Positions 20,688 to 32,456 of a stretch of 64,000 nucleotides of DNA are shown in pieces. The stretch comes from Cymodocea nodosa (Eukaryota; Streptophyta; Magnoliopsida; Alismatales; Cymodoceaceae). The notes below the pieces were generated by a model. The model did not search any database and had not been told where the DNA came from. It was given only the letters and a program-made list of their open reading frames with translations. A program made the position numbers and the translations under genes. The DNA lies in contig JAZBRI010000008.1 in NCBI GenBank assembly GCA_036874045.1, positions 6,339,001-6,403,000 of the forward strand, given 5' to 3'. How positions within the stretch are numbered: position 1 is the first letter of the stretch; each line of letters starts with the position of its first letter.

Positions 20688-21931
20688 TGTTAGAAATTTT
20701 GTTTTGATGATGAATACTTTATTAAAGTTTTTAAATAAGTCTAAATAATATTTTCTAAGTATAATAGTCACGTAATTAAATGTTGACAAGTTATCGAAAA
20801 GTTTCATTAAAAATTTCGGATAGTTAACTTTCAGATAGTTATAGTTTTCGAATAGTTAAAGTTTTCAGATAGTTAGCATTTCACAGTTAAACTTTCGGAT
20901 AGTTAACGTTTTGATTTAGTCGAAGAGTTATGTTAAAAACTCGTATAGTTAAGTTATCTACACATGTGTTTTTAATGTTTTAAGTTGTCATGTGTTTTCC
21001 ATGTGCGTTCGGTAATGAAAATCGAAGAGTTAGATAACATTTCGAGTTTTTATACACATGGATAGATAACTGTTCGAGTTTTATAAAATGACTAACGAAC
21101 AGATAAGTTTTCTATGTTCAGTCACGTGTTTTGCAGGTGCAAAAACTTGAAGAGTTATAGATAAGTGTTTGAGTTTTTATCGGACTTAAAGGATAAGTGT
21201 TTGACTAAAACGAAGACTTAGAAGATATTCTACAAAACTCTAGGAAGACAAAGTTTTGGTGAATCTATGAGGGGAGATTGTGGAAATTCAAAATGATAGT
21301 GGAGAAAGTGGAAATTCAAAAAGATAGTAATTTAGATTAAAGAAAAAAATTAGTATGTGAATTATAGATTGTGGATTAAGTGGATGAACATGTTGAACGT
21401 GAAGAAATAGTTCGACTACAAATAGAGAGTACGAGCTACATTACATCGGAGGATCCTAATCTCAATCACCAAGTCTGAATATTCAATTCGGATCTCTAAC
21501 TGAAAAGTTAAGTTTGAATATTCATATTCAGAAAAATTCTCCAACATCAAAAGAAATTCAAAATTCTAAGCAATTTCAGAAAAAGAGCTGCAAACGCAAG
21601 AAGTCTGGAAATTCAACAATTGGAGAAGAAGAGATACAGAAGTTGAGCAAAAAGAAGGAAAAGAGCTATGTGCATAAAGATTAGGTTTTATACAATTCGA
21701 AATAAGTTTTGAATAAGGACTTCATTTTCTATTTGAATTGTATATCGAACGTTACTATATCAAAACCGTCAAGAAGGGAATTTAGCTGAAAAGATATTGT
21801 AAATTCTGTCTTTAATGTTTATAAAGAATAGAATTTTATTTACGAGTGTTTTGTGCTCTTGTTTTATCAGCTGATAATTTTAATTACTAAAGACACAATT
21901 CACCCCCCTCTTGTGATACAACGATCCTACA
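20688..21931 (+). repeat. copia A 5' LTR
   Basis: Starts TGTTAGAAATTTTG and ends CGATCCTACA. The stretch 20815-21190 is a dense array of GGATAGTTA, CGAAGAGTTA and CGTATAGTTA motifs with CACGTG-like cores. A weak TATA-like TACAAATAG is at 21417-21425. Compared with the 3' LTR it has about 23 bp extra near 20825-20850 and about 31 bp extra near 21030-21070, both bounded by repeated TAGTTA/TAGATAAC motifs. Confidence 0.9.
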
Positions 21932-21933
21932 AC

Positions 21934-21945
21934 TAGTATCAGAGC
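21934..21945 (+). other. copia A primer-binding site
   Basis: TAGTATCAGAGC is one base from the standard initiator tRNA-Met site and lies two bases after the LTR. Confidence 0.85.
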
Positions 21946-22018
21946 ATAATTAGGAGCTTTCATTTCTCTATTTAGGAATCGGTTTTTCTTGTCATTTACT
22001 TAGGATCATTTGTTTAAA

Positions 22019-24024
22019 ATGGGTAATACTGAAATCTTAGTTATGATTGAAGGACAGATCACTAATTGTCCTCCTATGTTCGAAGGTAGCAATTATGCCT
22101 ACTAGAAATATAGGATGAAAGTATTCTTTCAGTCAATTGATTTCAAATTGTGGCATATAATTAGAAATCCTATAGTGTTAGTTACGACTCCATATGATAC
22201 TTGGACTTTTGATGAAAAGGAATGAATGACACTAAATGCTAAAGGTTTAAACATCTTGTTTTGTGCTTTATCTCATGATCAATTTAACAAAGTTTCTGCA
22301 TATCAAACTGCATATGAGATATGGCATGCATTAGAAGTTGCCAATGAAGGTACTAACTAGGTCAAGGAAGCTAAGATTAATATGTTAGTACTTAAATATG
22401 AGCTTTTTAAATTGCACAAAAATGAATGTATCCCTGATATGTTTTCCCATTTTCTTGAGGTTGTAAATTCATTAAAATATTTAGGCAAGAAATTCGAGGA
22501 AAAAGACTTGGTAATAAAGATCCTTAGATCTTTAACTAAAATTTGGGTACAAAAGACAACATCTATTGAAGAGTCCAAAGATTTAAATACATATACTCTC
22601 GATGATCTCATAGGCAATCTGATAGCCTATGAAGTACAACATGTAGATCCAAAGGGGAAGAATCCTAGAACGGATTTGGCTTTTGAGGTTGATAAAGTCT
22701 TAGAAGTCACTAGTGATTCTGACGATGATTTATTGTTGTTGACTAGGAAATTTAGAAATCTATTGAAGAAACATAGAAACTTCAGGTCAGCAAAGACATC
22801 TAGAGATATGGAGAAGAAGTCATTCATGAAAGACAAAATCATATGCTACAAGTGCAACAGGCCGAGTCACTTTCAAACTGATTGTCCTTTCAACAAAGAT
22901 AAAAAGAATTCGAGGAGAAATTTCAGGCATAAGAAATTCAAAAAGAGAAGGGTACTTAAAGTGACATGGGATGACTCTTCAGCTTCACAAAGTGAAGAAA
23001 CAAAGGATTCAACAACAGACAATGAATCCTCATCAACATTAGATTCGGAAGAAAATCTGGCAAATGTATGCTTCATGGCAAAATCCAGTGAGGTATCCTT
23101 TGATCAAAATGCTAGTTTTGATGGATTACTTGTTGAATACAATAAACTGGTTAAAAAATATAAGAAAGTAAAAATAGAAGGAAAGGACACTAGGAAAATG
23201 CTAGATAAATCTGAAAATAAGATTGATTTTCTAAACTCTACGTTGAATAAATTTAAAGAAGAAAATCAAAAGCATGCATAGGAAATTTTAAAGTTTACTG
23301 CAATAGAAAGAAAATTGTATGCTAATTGTGAAAATTTAATTGCTAATAAAAAGAAAATGATCTGTGAAATTGAAAAACTGAAGTTGACTATTCTTATTTA
23401 AATTCAGAAATTGATATGTTAAAGATTAAGGCTTGCGATCAAAAGACTACATTATGTAAATGGAATAATAGTCAAATCATAACAAATGAACTTAGTAGTA
23501 AAATATCAAATGTAGAAAAACATGGTATTGGTTTACATGATGAATCTTTTGAAAATTATATATTGCATGATGGTTTTGCTAAAAATAATGTCTTTATTTC
23601 CGGTACTAAGAATAGTAAAAGAAAAATTATTCCATGTGTGATTAAAAAGGGAGATAAATATGTGCAAATTGATAAAATGCAGCATATAAATAATAGCACA
23701 CAATGCAACAATTTCAAAAGAAATTTTCAAAGAAATCAAGCTAAGTCATTTGAGAATCTTAATATTCTTGATCAATTTTCTTCATATTTAAAAAATATCA
23801 GATATTGGAATCAACAATCAAATAATGTTAGAAATGAAAATTTCAACTCTGGTTTACATAGAGATAAATGTTCTAATAATTATAACACTAAGAGTAATAA
23901 ACGTAGAAATAATTATCAAAAAATAGATAAGTCGAAGTTTAAAAATATTGATTATTTTGATATGACTCTCTTTACAATTGTTGGACCCACTTAGAAATGG
24001 GTTCCAAGAGATAAAATCTCTTTT
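22019..24024 (+). pseudogene. gag: copia A gag
   Basis: The ATG at 22019 opens a frame of 420 codons to 23281 with internal stops at 22103 (TAG), 22223 (TGA) and 22358 (TAG). Blocks: MFEGSNYAY-stop-KYRMKVFFQS (normally YWKYRM), NAKGLNILFCALS, AYEIWHALE, KYELFKLHKNECI (UBN2-type Gag), a zinc knuckle CYKCNRPSHFQTDC near 22847-22890, KVTWDD, then an acidic serine-rich stretch. After a frame change near 23400 the long spacer (DQKTTLCKWNNSQII onward) runs to the GPT-stop-KWVP block. Gag binds and packages the RNA. The length of Gag plus spacer, roughly 670 codons, suits a Sirevirus. Confidence 0.88.
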
Positions 24025-26523
24025 TAATTATTTTGTAGGTACACAAATCAAAATGGATAATGGATAGTGGAGCATCCAACCACATGACTAGAGATATACA
24101 ATTAATTACAGAAGTAATAAAGACCAAAAATGGACAAGTTACCTTTGGAAATAAAAGCAAAACAAATATCCTTGGGTCTGGCAAGGTTCAGGTGACTAAA
24201 AAATGTTTTATAAATGATGTCTTATTAGTGGAAAACTTAGGTTTTAATTTATTGAGTGTTCTTGTTTTAATGAAGTTTTACAAAGTAATTTTTGAAAAAG
24301 ATTCTTGTAAAATTATGGACATGTCTACAAACGAAATTTTATTCACTGCATACAAGAAAGGATTCGTTTGTATTCTAAATTTTCCTTCTGATATTATTAA
24401 AGACAATGCTTGCTTAATTGCAAAATCGGATGAAGTTATTTTATGGCATAGAAGGCTAGGACACTCAAACTTAAAATTATTACAATAGCTATCTATAAAG
24501 AATGTAGTTAGAGGTTTACCTAGTATTAAGTACTCGAAAGAGTTTCTGTGTGATGCATGTCAACTAGGTAAATTACATAAAACATCCTTTAAAAGTTTAA
24601 ATGAAATAACAAGCAAAAGAGTTTTAGAACTAGTGCATATGGATTTATTTGGACCTACTAGGACAACCAGTCTAGGAGGTAAACATTATGCTTTTGTACT
24701 AATTGATGACTATCCTAGGTTTACTTGGGTTTATTTTTTAGCTAATAAAACTGAAGTTTTTGAAATATTTAAGATATTCTATAATAAAGTTCAGAATGTG
24801 CAAAATGTTAAAATTCAAAAACTTAGGAGTGATCATGGTATAGAATTTGATAATGATCAAATGGACACCTTTTGTGAAGAATTAGGCATAGATCATAGGT
24901 ACTCATTTCCAAGATCTCCTTCACAAAATGGGATAGTAGAACTTTAAAACAGATCACTTCACAAAATGTCTAGAATCATGTTAAATGAAAATAAGTTATC
25001 CCTATCTCTCTAGGTAGAAGCCGTTCATACAGCATGTTATGTTATAAATAGAGTACATCTAAGACCAATTTTGGATAAAACTCCTTATGAGATATGGTAT
25101 AACAGGGTTCTCAAAATAAGTTATTTAAAACTCTTTGGTTGTAAGTATTTTATTTTAAACACTAAGGAACGTAGAGACAAATTTAGAGCCAAATCAGATG
25201 AGGGTATTTTTGTTGGTTATTCCATTAGAAGTAAGACATATAGAGTATATAACAAATCAACAAAAACCATTGAGGAAACTCTACATGTGAAATTTCATGA
25301 AAATTCTCATTTGGATTTTAGACATGCTGAAAACTTTGATTTAGAAATTCTCCCAGAAATGGTACCAAATGATGTTGACAGGGAAATTGAGACATTATCT
25401 AACGGAATAAGAAATATAAACTTAAATGATGAAGATTTAGAAGAGAAAAATGTCATACCTATAGAAAATGTGGAACAACATAGAAATTGGCGTTATGCTT
25501 CTTCTCATCCTATTGATCAGATAATAGGCAATCCTAATCAAGGAGTTAGGACTAGGTCATCAGTAGTCAACATTTGTGGTGCTTATTCATTTATTTCCTT
25601 ACTAGAACCTAAGAAAATTGAAGATGCCTTAGAAGATGAATTTTGGTATTTAGCTATGCAAGACGAGCTAAATCAATTTATAAGAAATAAGGTATGGGAT
25701 CTAGTTCCACCACTTGAAAATCTTTCCATAATAGGAACAAGGTGGGTATTTAGAAACAAAGTAGATCAGGATAGACATATAGTTAAAAATAAAGCTAGGT
25801 TAATTGCTCAAGGTTACAAGCAAGAGGAAGGAATTGACTATGATGAACCATTTGCTTCTGTTGCTAGACTAGAATCAATACGAATTTTGTTAGCATATGC
25901 TTGTTATATGGATTTCAAATTACATCAAATGGATGTTAAGACTACTTTTTTAAATGGATATATAAAAGAAGAAGTTTATGTAAAACAACCTCCAAGTTTT
26001 GAAGATTCAAAACATCCTGAGTATGTTTACAAGCTTAAGAAGGCACTATATAGCCTTAAACAAGCCCCTAGGTCTTAGTATGAGAGATTATCTAATTTTT
26101 TTATGGAAAAAGGGAATTCTATGGGAAAGGCAGATCACACTTTTTTTATCAAGAAGGTCGAAAAAGATATATTAGTAGTTCAAATCTATGTAGATGACAT
26201 CATATTTGGAGCAACAAATGATAAATTAGTTAAGTCTTTTTCGAAAGACTTGACTAATCAATTTGAAATGAGTATGATGGGTGAACTATCATTTTTGCTA
26301 GGCTTACAAATTAAATAGTTAGATCAGGGTACTTTTATTTTACAAGAAAAATATACTCGAGATTTATTAAAGAGGTTTGGTTTAGACAATAAAAGGAAAA
26401 ATAGTATTAAATTTTGTTCCTACTATAGAACAATTAGTAGATCTATTTACAAAACCCTTAGATGAGAATACCTTTTCAAAATTATGATTAGAACTTGGTA
26501 TCTGTAGGTTATCTGATGTTTAA
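24025..26523 (+). pseudogene. pol: copia A pol: protease, integrase, RT; RNase H mostly deleted
   Basis: Protease: KWIMDSGASNHMT near 24050. Integrase: WHRRLGHSN and CDACQLGK zinc finger (24440-24570), catalytic D in MDLFGPT, D in RSDHGIEFDN, E in NGIVEL. GKE-M region and [37 protein letters not shown] and the catalytic YVDDIIFG at 26188. After RFGLDNK at about 26395 the frame moves directly to KIVLNFVPTIEQLVDLFTK, PLDENTF and GICRLSDV, the extreme end of copia RNase H, so about 200 residues including the RNase H active site are gone. Stops at 23992, 24486, 24945, 25012, 26076 and 26317 are mostly TAG. The frame otherwise holds over 2.4 kb. Confidence 0.9.
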
Positions 26524-28406
26524 ATTGTCTTGTTCATTGCATAACATTTTGGTTTGTTATAAGGTAGTTTTAGAATTTAATTTCTTTATTACTAAAAAAA
26601 ATAAACAAAATATCTATTTTCGAATTACTGTTTTCTAGTAGTTAAGAATTTATGAAATTCTGATTTTTATTGAAGTCAATTTACTTAAGAAAATTTTAGA
26701 AAATGTTACTTAAGGAAAGTTAATTTGATTCAATATGAGTGCTAACTGTATTTTTGTTACTTATGTATATGCCCTTATAGAGATTTTAATTGGAAAATAC
26801 ATAAAAATTATGTATTGTTTATTAAAGGAAAGTTATTAACATGCTGTTAAGAAAAAAAAATTAAGTCTTGTAGTCGTCTCTTATTCAATTTACTGTCTTA
26901 TTTTATTGTTTATCTGCAATTACTTGAGTAATTAAGTCTGTTGGGGGATCTTAAACCCTAGTCACTTGAACCAACTAGTTTTGGATGTGCTGACTGAAAA
27001 CTTATTTTACAATTAATTCAGATTCTATACAAATTAAAAAAAAAATTTACCTATTCTCACTTATCATTGAGTAACTGGTTATCTTTCCCCTAAGCAAGGG
27101 ATTGTGATTACGTAAAAAGATGATATTGTGGGAGGTAATACATAAAATATATATGTATAAATTTAAAAAAAAGAAAGAAAAAAAGAGGCAATATACTCAT
27201 GCTTAATTTGTTTTACACGTGTTATAACAATTCTGCCATAATCTGTGCATATAATCTTTGTTATTTTTCTTTGTTATTATCTATCCTTTACACATAATGT
27301 AATGCATTTATTTTCTTAAGTTCGTGTACTCATTATTGAATTCTTTTAAGTTACCTAAAAGTATATCTTTATGAATTTTCTTTCTTAACTGAATAAGATA
27401 AAAGCCAGAAAGTCTAAATTGTTAAATCTAGTACTTATTTCTATATTTAAATTAAAAAAAAAATAGAGAGACTCAAATCTATTTAGGGCTTGATAACCCA
27501 ATTTAGGTACGCCATAGATTCTTTAGACTACATTTATGTAGGAGGAGTAATTTATCATATACTATAATGAAAGAATCTGCATAATCTCAAAAAATTAACA
27601 TTATTTAAGTACATTTCTAAACTGTCGATGAATTACAGTCTTTTTAATTCTTAAGTATCTAAATTTTCTATTGTTTCGGAAAGTTATATTGTATGTACCG
27701 GATAGTTATGTTTTTAAACGATTAGAGAATATCTTATTATTTCTTGATGTACACATGTTGACACCTTAATGGATGACTTAAGTGAATGTTCGGTAAGTTA
27801 TCTGGTAACTCTCCGGAATGCATCTGAGTATCGGATAGTTAGGTTTGTAAGTATCCGAAATATCTGAACTCCTTAAGTTAGAATTATGCACGTGTTGAAT
27901 TTAATTGCTTTATTCTGTCTCATATTGAAACTTGAACAGTTATGCTTAAGTCTTTGACTTTTTCACATATCCATTTGAAAAACTCGAACAGTTAACTTAA
28001 TATTACTATTTTTTTTAAAAAGACTTAAAATCTGACAATAACTATTCCAGTTTGTCGTATAGTTATGTGCTTTACTGCTCTCAAAACTCGAATAGTTATT
28101 ATAAGTCTTCGAATTTTCTCAGTTTTACTTAGCCAATAGTTATTTTCTTTACACGAACAGTTACACTAAGTATTCTACTTTTGTCGGTTGTAAAACTCGT
28201 ATAGTTATTGTAAGCATTCTAGTTATTTATCAGTAACAGATCTTATATTTATGATTTCAATGATTAAATCCGTTTATCCGTTTATAAACTCGAAGAGTTA
28301 TAAATGTTTTACTGACAACCTTTCGTGTTTCTACCTTGGTAAAACCCTAATTTCACAATCTTTACTTCCACTAAGTTCTATAGTGAACAGCGAAGATTAA
28401 TTGACA
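26524..28406 (+). other. copia A non-coding region between pol and ORF3
   Basis: AT-rich, no gene. Contains poly-A-rich patches (27035-27050, 27165-27185), a gypsy LTR fragment (27560-27935) and, at 27950-28310, repeated CTCGAA(G/C)AGTTA motifs like those in the A LTR. The last 230 bp recur at 61105-61333 in front of the ORF3 of element D. Confidence 0.65.
27560..27935 (+). repeat. gypsy LTR fragment inside copia A
   Basis: Collinear with 18362-18730 of gypsy LTR S: the AATGAAAGAATCTGCATAAT start, GTACATTTCTAAACTGTCG, the palindrome GGTAAGTTA / TAACTCTCCGGAA, and GAATTATGCACGTGTTGAAT at the end. It has neither LTR terminus, so it is not a normal insertion. I see no flanking duplication. Confidence 0.75.
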
Positions 28407-30923
28407 ATGTTAGGATGTGGTAGAATGACAAAAGTGCAGAAAAGAGAGATGAAACTTCAGAAGATAGAAAGTGAGATCAAAGACATTTACTCAAGGTATA
28501 CTTTTTCTAATGAAATACTATATGAAATTAGAAAAGTTGTTCAAGACAAGGAAAATTTCTGTTAGAAATTTATTCGAAATTATGCTGAAACAAAGTTTAG
28601 ACTAAAATAGACCGAACTTTCCGCATTACAACTATGGAAACGAACTTTAAAACCTAACCCTGCAGTTATTACAAGTTCTGGACATGTACTTGAAAAATCG
28701 GTACAATCTATCACTTATTATGGAAAGAAATGGGGACCAATGATAGAAAATGTTAATAGGGAATTAGAGTCTTTGTATTCCCAACATTATTTTCCCCTGG
28801 CTGTTTTAGATGACATTCAACAATTTATTGATGAATAGAAAACTACCATTTGGAAAATGAGACTTCGTAGTGAAGGACAAAAAGTTTATCAACTAAAAAT
28901 GGTAGAGGTTGAGAGCTTAAAACTCTATATTCCATTATTACCACTTAGGCATCATGGTGAAGGACCATCAAGACCATAGGTGCCTTTAACAGAAGAAATT
29001 AAGAAAACTTTAGAACCTCCTAAACAACCAGAAACATTGCAGAAATTAGAATATTTTGGAATGATTGCAAGTGTAGAAGGCATATTGCAGCAAAGAGAAG
29101 AATCGTTGAAAAATGGAAAACTCTGTTCCATTGCACAGGCTAGATAGGATTTTGTTTCAGGAATCCCAGCAGATGTGACAAATATCAGATTACAAGCATA
29201 CACTCTAAGGTATTGTGTCACATTAGTGTATAATGTTTCTTTTAATACAATGGATAGTTTTTCACATCATACTGCAAGCCAACATTCTTTTCCTACGAAA
29301 AAAGTACATGTAGGAAATTTTGATGATATATATACAGATGATATCAATCTTGATGATATTTTTGATGACATAGACATTGAGTTTATGAATTTTGATGATA
29401 TTTCATTTGAAGAGGAATGTACAACTATTCTTCCTCTTACTGTTTATTGGATAGAGATTTTTGAGTTTTGGTATAGTTGCTTATACTATAGTTTATACAT
29501 GTGGTTATGTCTGTTACAGTATATAGTATATTTGTTGATAAATGTATATAATCAACAAACTACACAGTTACAAATAGAATATAACACTGCAAATGTCTCA
29601 ATTATAGAAATTTCAGAAATATAGGATGATTCTATTACACAGACTGATATAGAACATTCTTTCATATAGAGACAATTTTTATATAGACCAATTATCGACA
29701 TAAATGTTGATGATAGATAGAATAATATAGAGACTGTTGATACTGATATGTTTCAAGAAGTACAAACAGAGAAAATTCAGCAGATTATTGATACGACAAT
29801 AACAGATATTTTAGACATTTATACTAGCTTTGATAGAAATTCCATTAGTTCTGAAAGATTTGAAAATATAGATGCTACTGATAATATTGAAACAAGTCCC
29901 GGATCAGAACATCATGACAGGAAAATACCTAATCCTAAACAGAATTTAGACGAAAATTCATTATTATGGTTTAGAAATAGTTCCTGTTATGAAAAATTTT
30001 AGACATATAAAACTTTTATAGTTTTATATTCAAGACCAGTTAAGTTTGAAAGGATGGCACATATACGAGAAATGTTTGAATTTCAAGGCTTCTTGACTTT
30101 GCTTCCACAACAGCCAGACCATCTAGTTATACCAGAAATTATAAGTTATTTTTACTCAAACTTAACAGTGGAAGAAGGTATTCCTGTTTCCAATATACAA
30201 GACTACGATATATATTTAACTCCAGAATTACTTTATCAAGTACTTGGTTTGAAAAATGAAGGAGTTAAACTATCAAAAAGAAAACAGGTTTATTAGTTGG
30301 AATAGGACATTAAAAGTTTAGCCAAAGATCTGACTGCCAACAATCTAATGAGATTACTAAATGATTTAAATGGCCAAGCACATTTTATTTCAAAAATACT
30401 GCATGCTTTACTCTTTCAAAGGTTTGGTCATGGTGTAGAAGTTGACAGATGCTGTCTTTATGCTACATATGCATTAATTAACCATATACAGGTGAACTGG
30501 TATGATATTTTTGTTTCTCATATCTTAAACTTGTAGAGTAAATTATTTTATGGTGATACACTTTTGAGAATTGTGGTAAGTCAAACAAATATTACACCTT
30601 GGCCATAGAAAATATTAAAATCGAGATCTTTCTCTGCAAAGTAACTACAAGAATACCAGGAAGTAGATGCACCTATAATTCGACAGCAACAACAACAGTC
30701 GACATAGTTTTCAGAACAACAGCAACATACAGATACAAATATAGGTATAAATACAGATACACATACAGACATAAATACTGAATTTTTATAGCAACCGTCA
30801 CAAGTTTCACATTTTGATTTAGATCAACCAATAATTGATTAGATCAATAGAGTAAGTACAAAAATTGCAAGGTAAATTTCAAATACTCTGATCAATCTTT
30901 TTAGAAGTCAAAGAGGCTTGTGA
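28407..30923 (+). pseudogene. copia A accessory ORF3
   Basis: The frame runs from ATG 28407 (MLGCGRMTKVQKREMKL) to TGA 30921, about 838 codons, with more than ten in-frame stops (mostly TAG) and some frame changes. The N-terminal third is helical (LESLYSQHYFPLAVLDDIQQ), matching ELYRDYFFSQDILDEVRQEL of B. The middle is acidic with repeated FDD/DDI units. The conserved domain begins MFEFQGFLTLLPQQPDH and contains FYSNLTVEEG, VLGLKNEGVKL, LNGQAHFISKIL, LYATYALINHIQVNW and KLFYGDTLLR. The tail is Gln-rich with Thr-Asp-Thr repeats from a hexamer-like DNA repeat at 30720-30780. Homologous to ORF3 in gypsy G1/G2 and copia B/C/D. Function unknown; no transmembrane segment is clear. Confidence 0.8.
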
Positions 30924-31238
30924 TTATACAAATTATGTATTGCATGTTAATTTATTGTAATTTGTTACCAAAACTTACTTGTGTAATCTTTGTAAACTGT
31001 TTACTGCATTTAATAATCATATACTTGTTTTTACTAATTTATGTTTAAAATAGTTTTATTTAAACAGTTTATTCTTATCCACGATAGTTATGCATGTTTA
31101 AAAAAAATAAAAAAAAATAAAAAATGTCCTTTTGAACGATATATAATTAACAAACTTTTTCTTCCTTACATATTATTTACTTTTTATAATGCCAAAAAGG
31201 GGGAGAAGATTATTTGACTTATTAGGTTTTGACATCAT
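30924..31238 (+). other. copia A leader to the polypurine tract
   Basis: AT-rich with no gene; short A-rich patches at 31099-31125. It ends in TTTTGACATCATC, which starts the palindrome over the polypurine tract. Confidence 0.6.
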
Positions 31239-31253
31239 CAAAAAGGGGGAGAT
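31239..31253 (+). other. copia A polypurine tract
   Basis: AAAAAGGGGGAGAT directly before the 3' LTR, the standard Sirevirus form. It lies inside an inverted repeat: CATCATCAAAA before it and TTTTGATGATG just inside the LTR. Confidence 0.92.
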
Positions 31254-32451
31254 TGTTAAGAATTTTGTTTTGATGATGAATGCTTTATTAAAGTTTTTAA
31301 ATAAGTCTAAATAATATTTTCTAAGTATAATAGTCATGTAATTAAATTTTGACAAGTTATCGAAAAGTTTCATTTAAAATTTCAAATAGTTACAGTTTTC
31401 GAATAGTTAAAGTTTTTGGATAATTAGCATTTCACAATTACACTTTCAGATAGTCAACATTTCGATTTAGTCGAAGAGTTATGTTAAAAACTCGTATAGT
31501 TAAGTTATCTACACGTGTGTTTTTAATGTTTTAAGTTGTCACGTGTTTTCCATGTGCGTTCGTTAATGAAAATCGAAGAGTTAGATAACTGTTCGAGTTT
31601 TATAAAATGACTAATGAACAGATAAGTTTTCTATATTCAGTCACGTGTTTTGTAGGTGCAAAAACTCGAAGAGTTACAAATAAGTGTTTGAGTTTTTACA
31701 GGACTTAAAGGATAAGTGTTCGACTAAAACGTAGACTTAGAAGATATTCTACAAAACTCCAAGAAGACAAAGTTTCAGTGAATCTATGAGTGGAGATCGT
31801 GGAAATTCAAAATGATAGTGGAGAAAGTGGAAATTCAAAAAGATAGTTATTTAGATTAAAGAAAAAAATTAGTACGTGGATTATGGATTGTGGATTAAGT
31901 GGATGAACATGCTGAACGAGAAGACATAGTTCGACTACAAATAGAGAGTACGAGCTACATTACATCAAAGGATCCCAATCTCAAACACCAAGTTTGAATA
32001 TTGAATCCAGATCCCTAACTGAAAAGTTAAGTTTGAATATTTATATGTAGAAAAATTCTCCAACATCAGAAGAAGTTCGAAATTCTAAGCAATTTTAGAA
32101 AAAGAGCTGCAAATGCAAGAAGTCTAGAAATTCGACAATTAGAGAAGAAGAGATATAGAAGTTGAGCAAAAAGAAGGAAATGAGCTATGTGCATAAAGAT
32201 CAGGTTTTATACAATTCAAAATTAGTTTTGAATAAGGACTTCATTTTCTATTTGAATTGTATATCAGACATTATTGTATCAAAACTGTCAAGAAGGGAAT
32301 TGAGTTGAAAAGATATTGTAAATTCTGTCTTTAAAGTTTATAAATAATAGAATTTTATTTACGAGTGTTTTGTGCTTTTGTTTTATCCATTGGTAATTTT
32401 AATTACTAATGATACAATTCACCTCCCCTCTTGTGATACAATGATCCTACA
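31254..32451 (+). repeat. copia A 3' LTR
   Basis: Starts TGTTAAGAATTTTG, ends TGATCCTACA, and is followed by the target duplicate GTGCT. Same motif array as the 5' LTR but two motif-sized stretches shorter. TATA-like TACAAATAG at 31936-31944. Confidence 0.92.
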
Positions 32452-32456
32452 GTGCT

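Larger units (their letters stand above)
20688..32451 (+). mobile_element. copia A (Sirevirus-like), complete ends, 11.8 kb
   Basis: The LTRs are 20688-21931 (1244 bp) and 31254-32451 (1198 bp), both starting TGTTA and ending CCTACA. Flanking pentamers are ATGCT at 20683-20687 and GTGCT at 32452-32456. Intact LTR copies have GTGCT at this site, so the left duplicate has one mutation. Primer-binding site, gag, protease, integrase, RT, ORF3 and polypurine tract are all present in order. RNase H is mostly deleted. LTR divergence is around 5 percent by eye, plus two motif-sized indels, which makes it older than B. Confidence 0.9.

Noticed and set aside
30599..30781. Open frame rich in Tyr-Arg-Tyr-Lys repeats
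   Set aside because: It is an out-of-frame reading of the repeat in the ORF3 tail.
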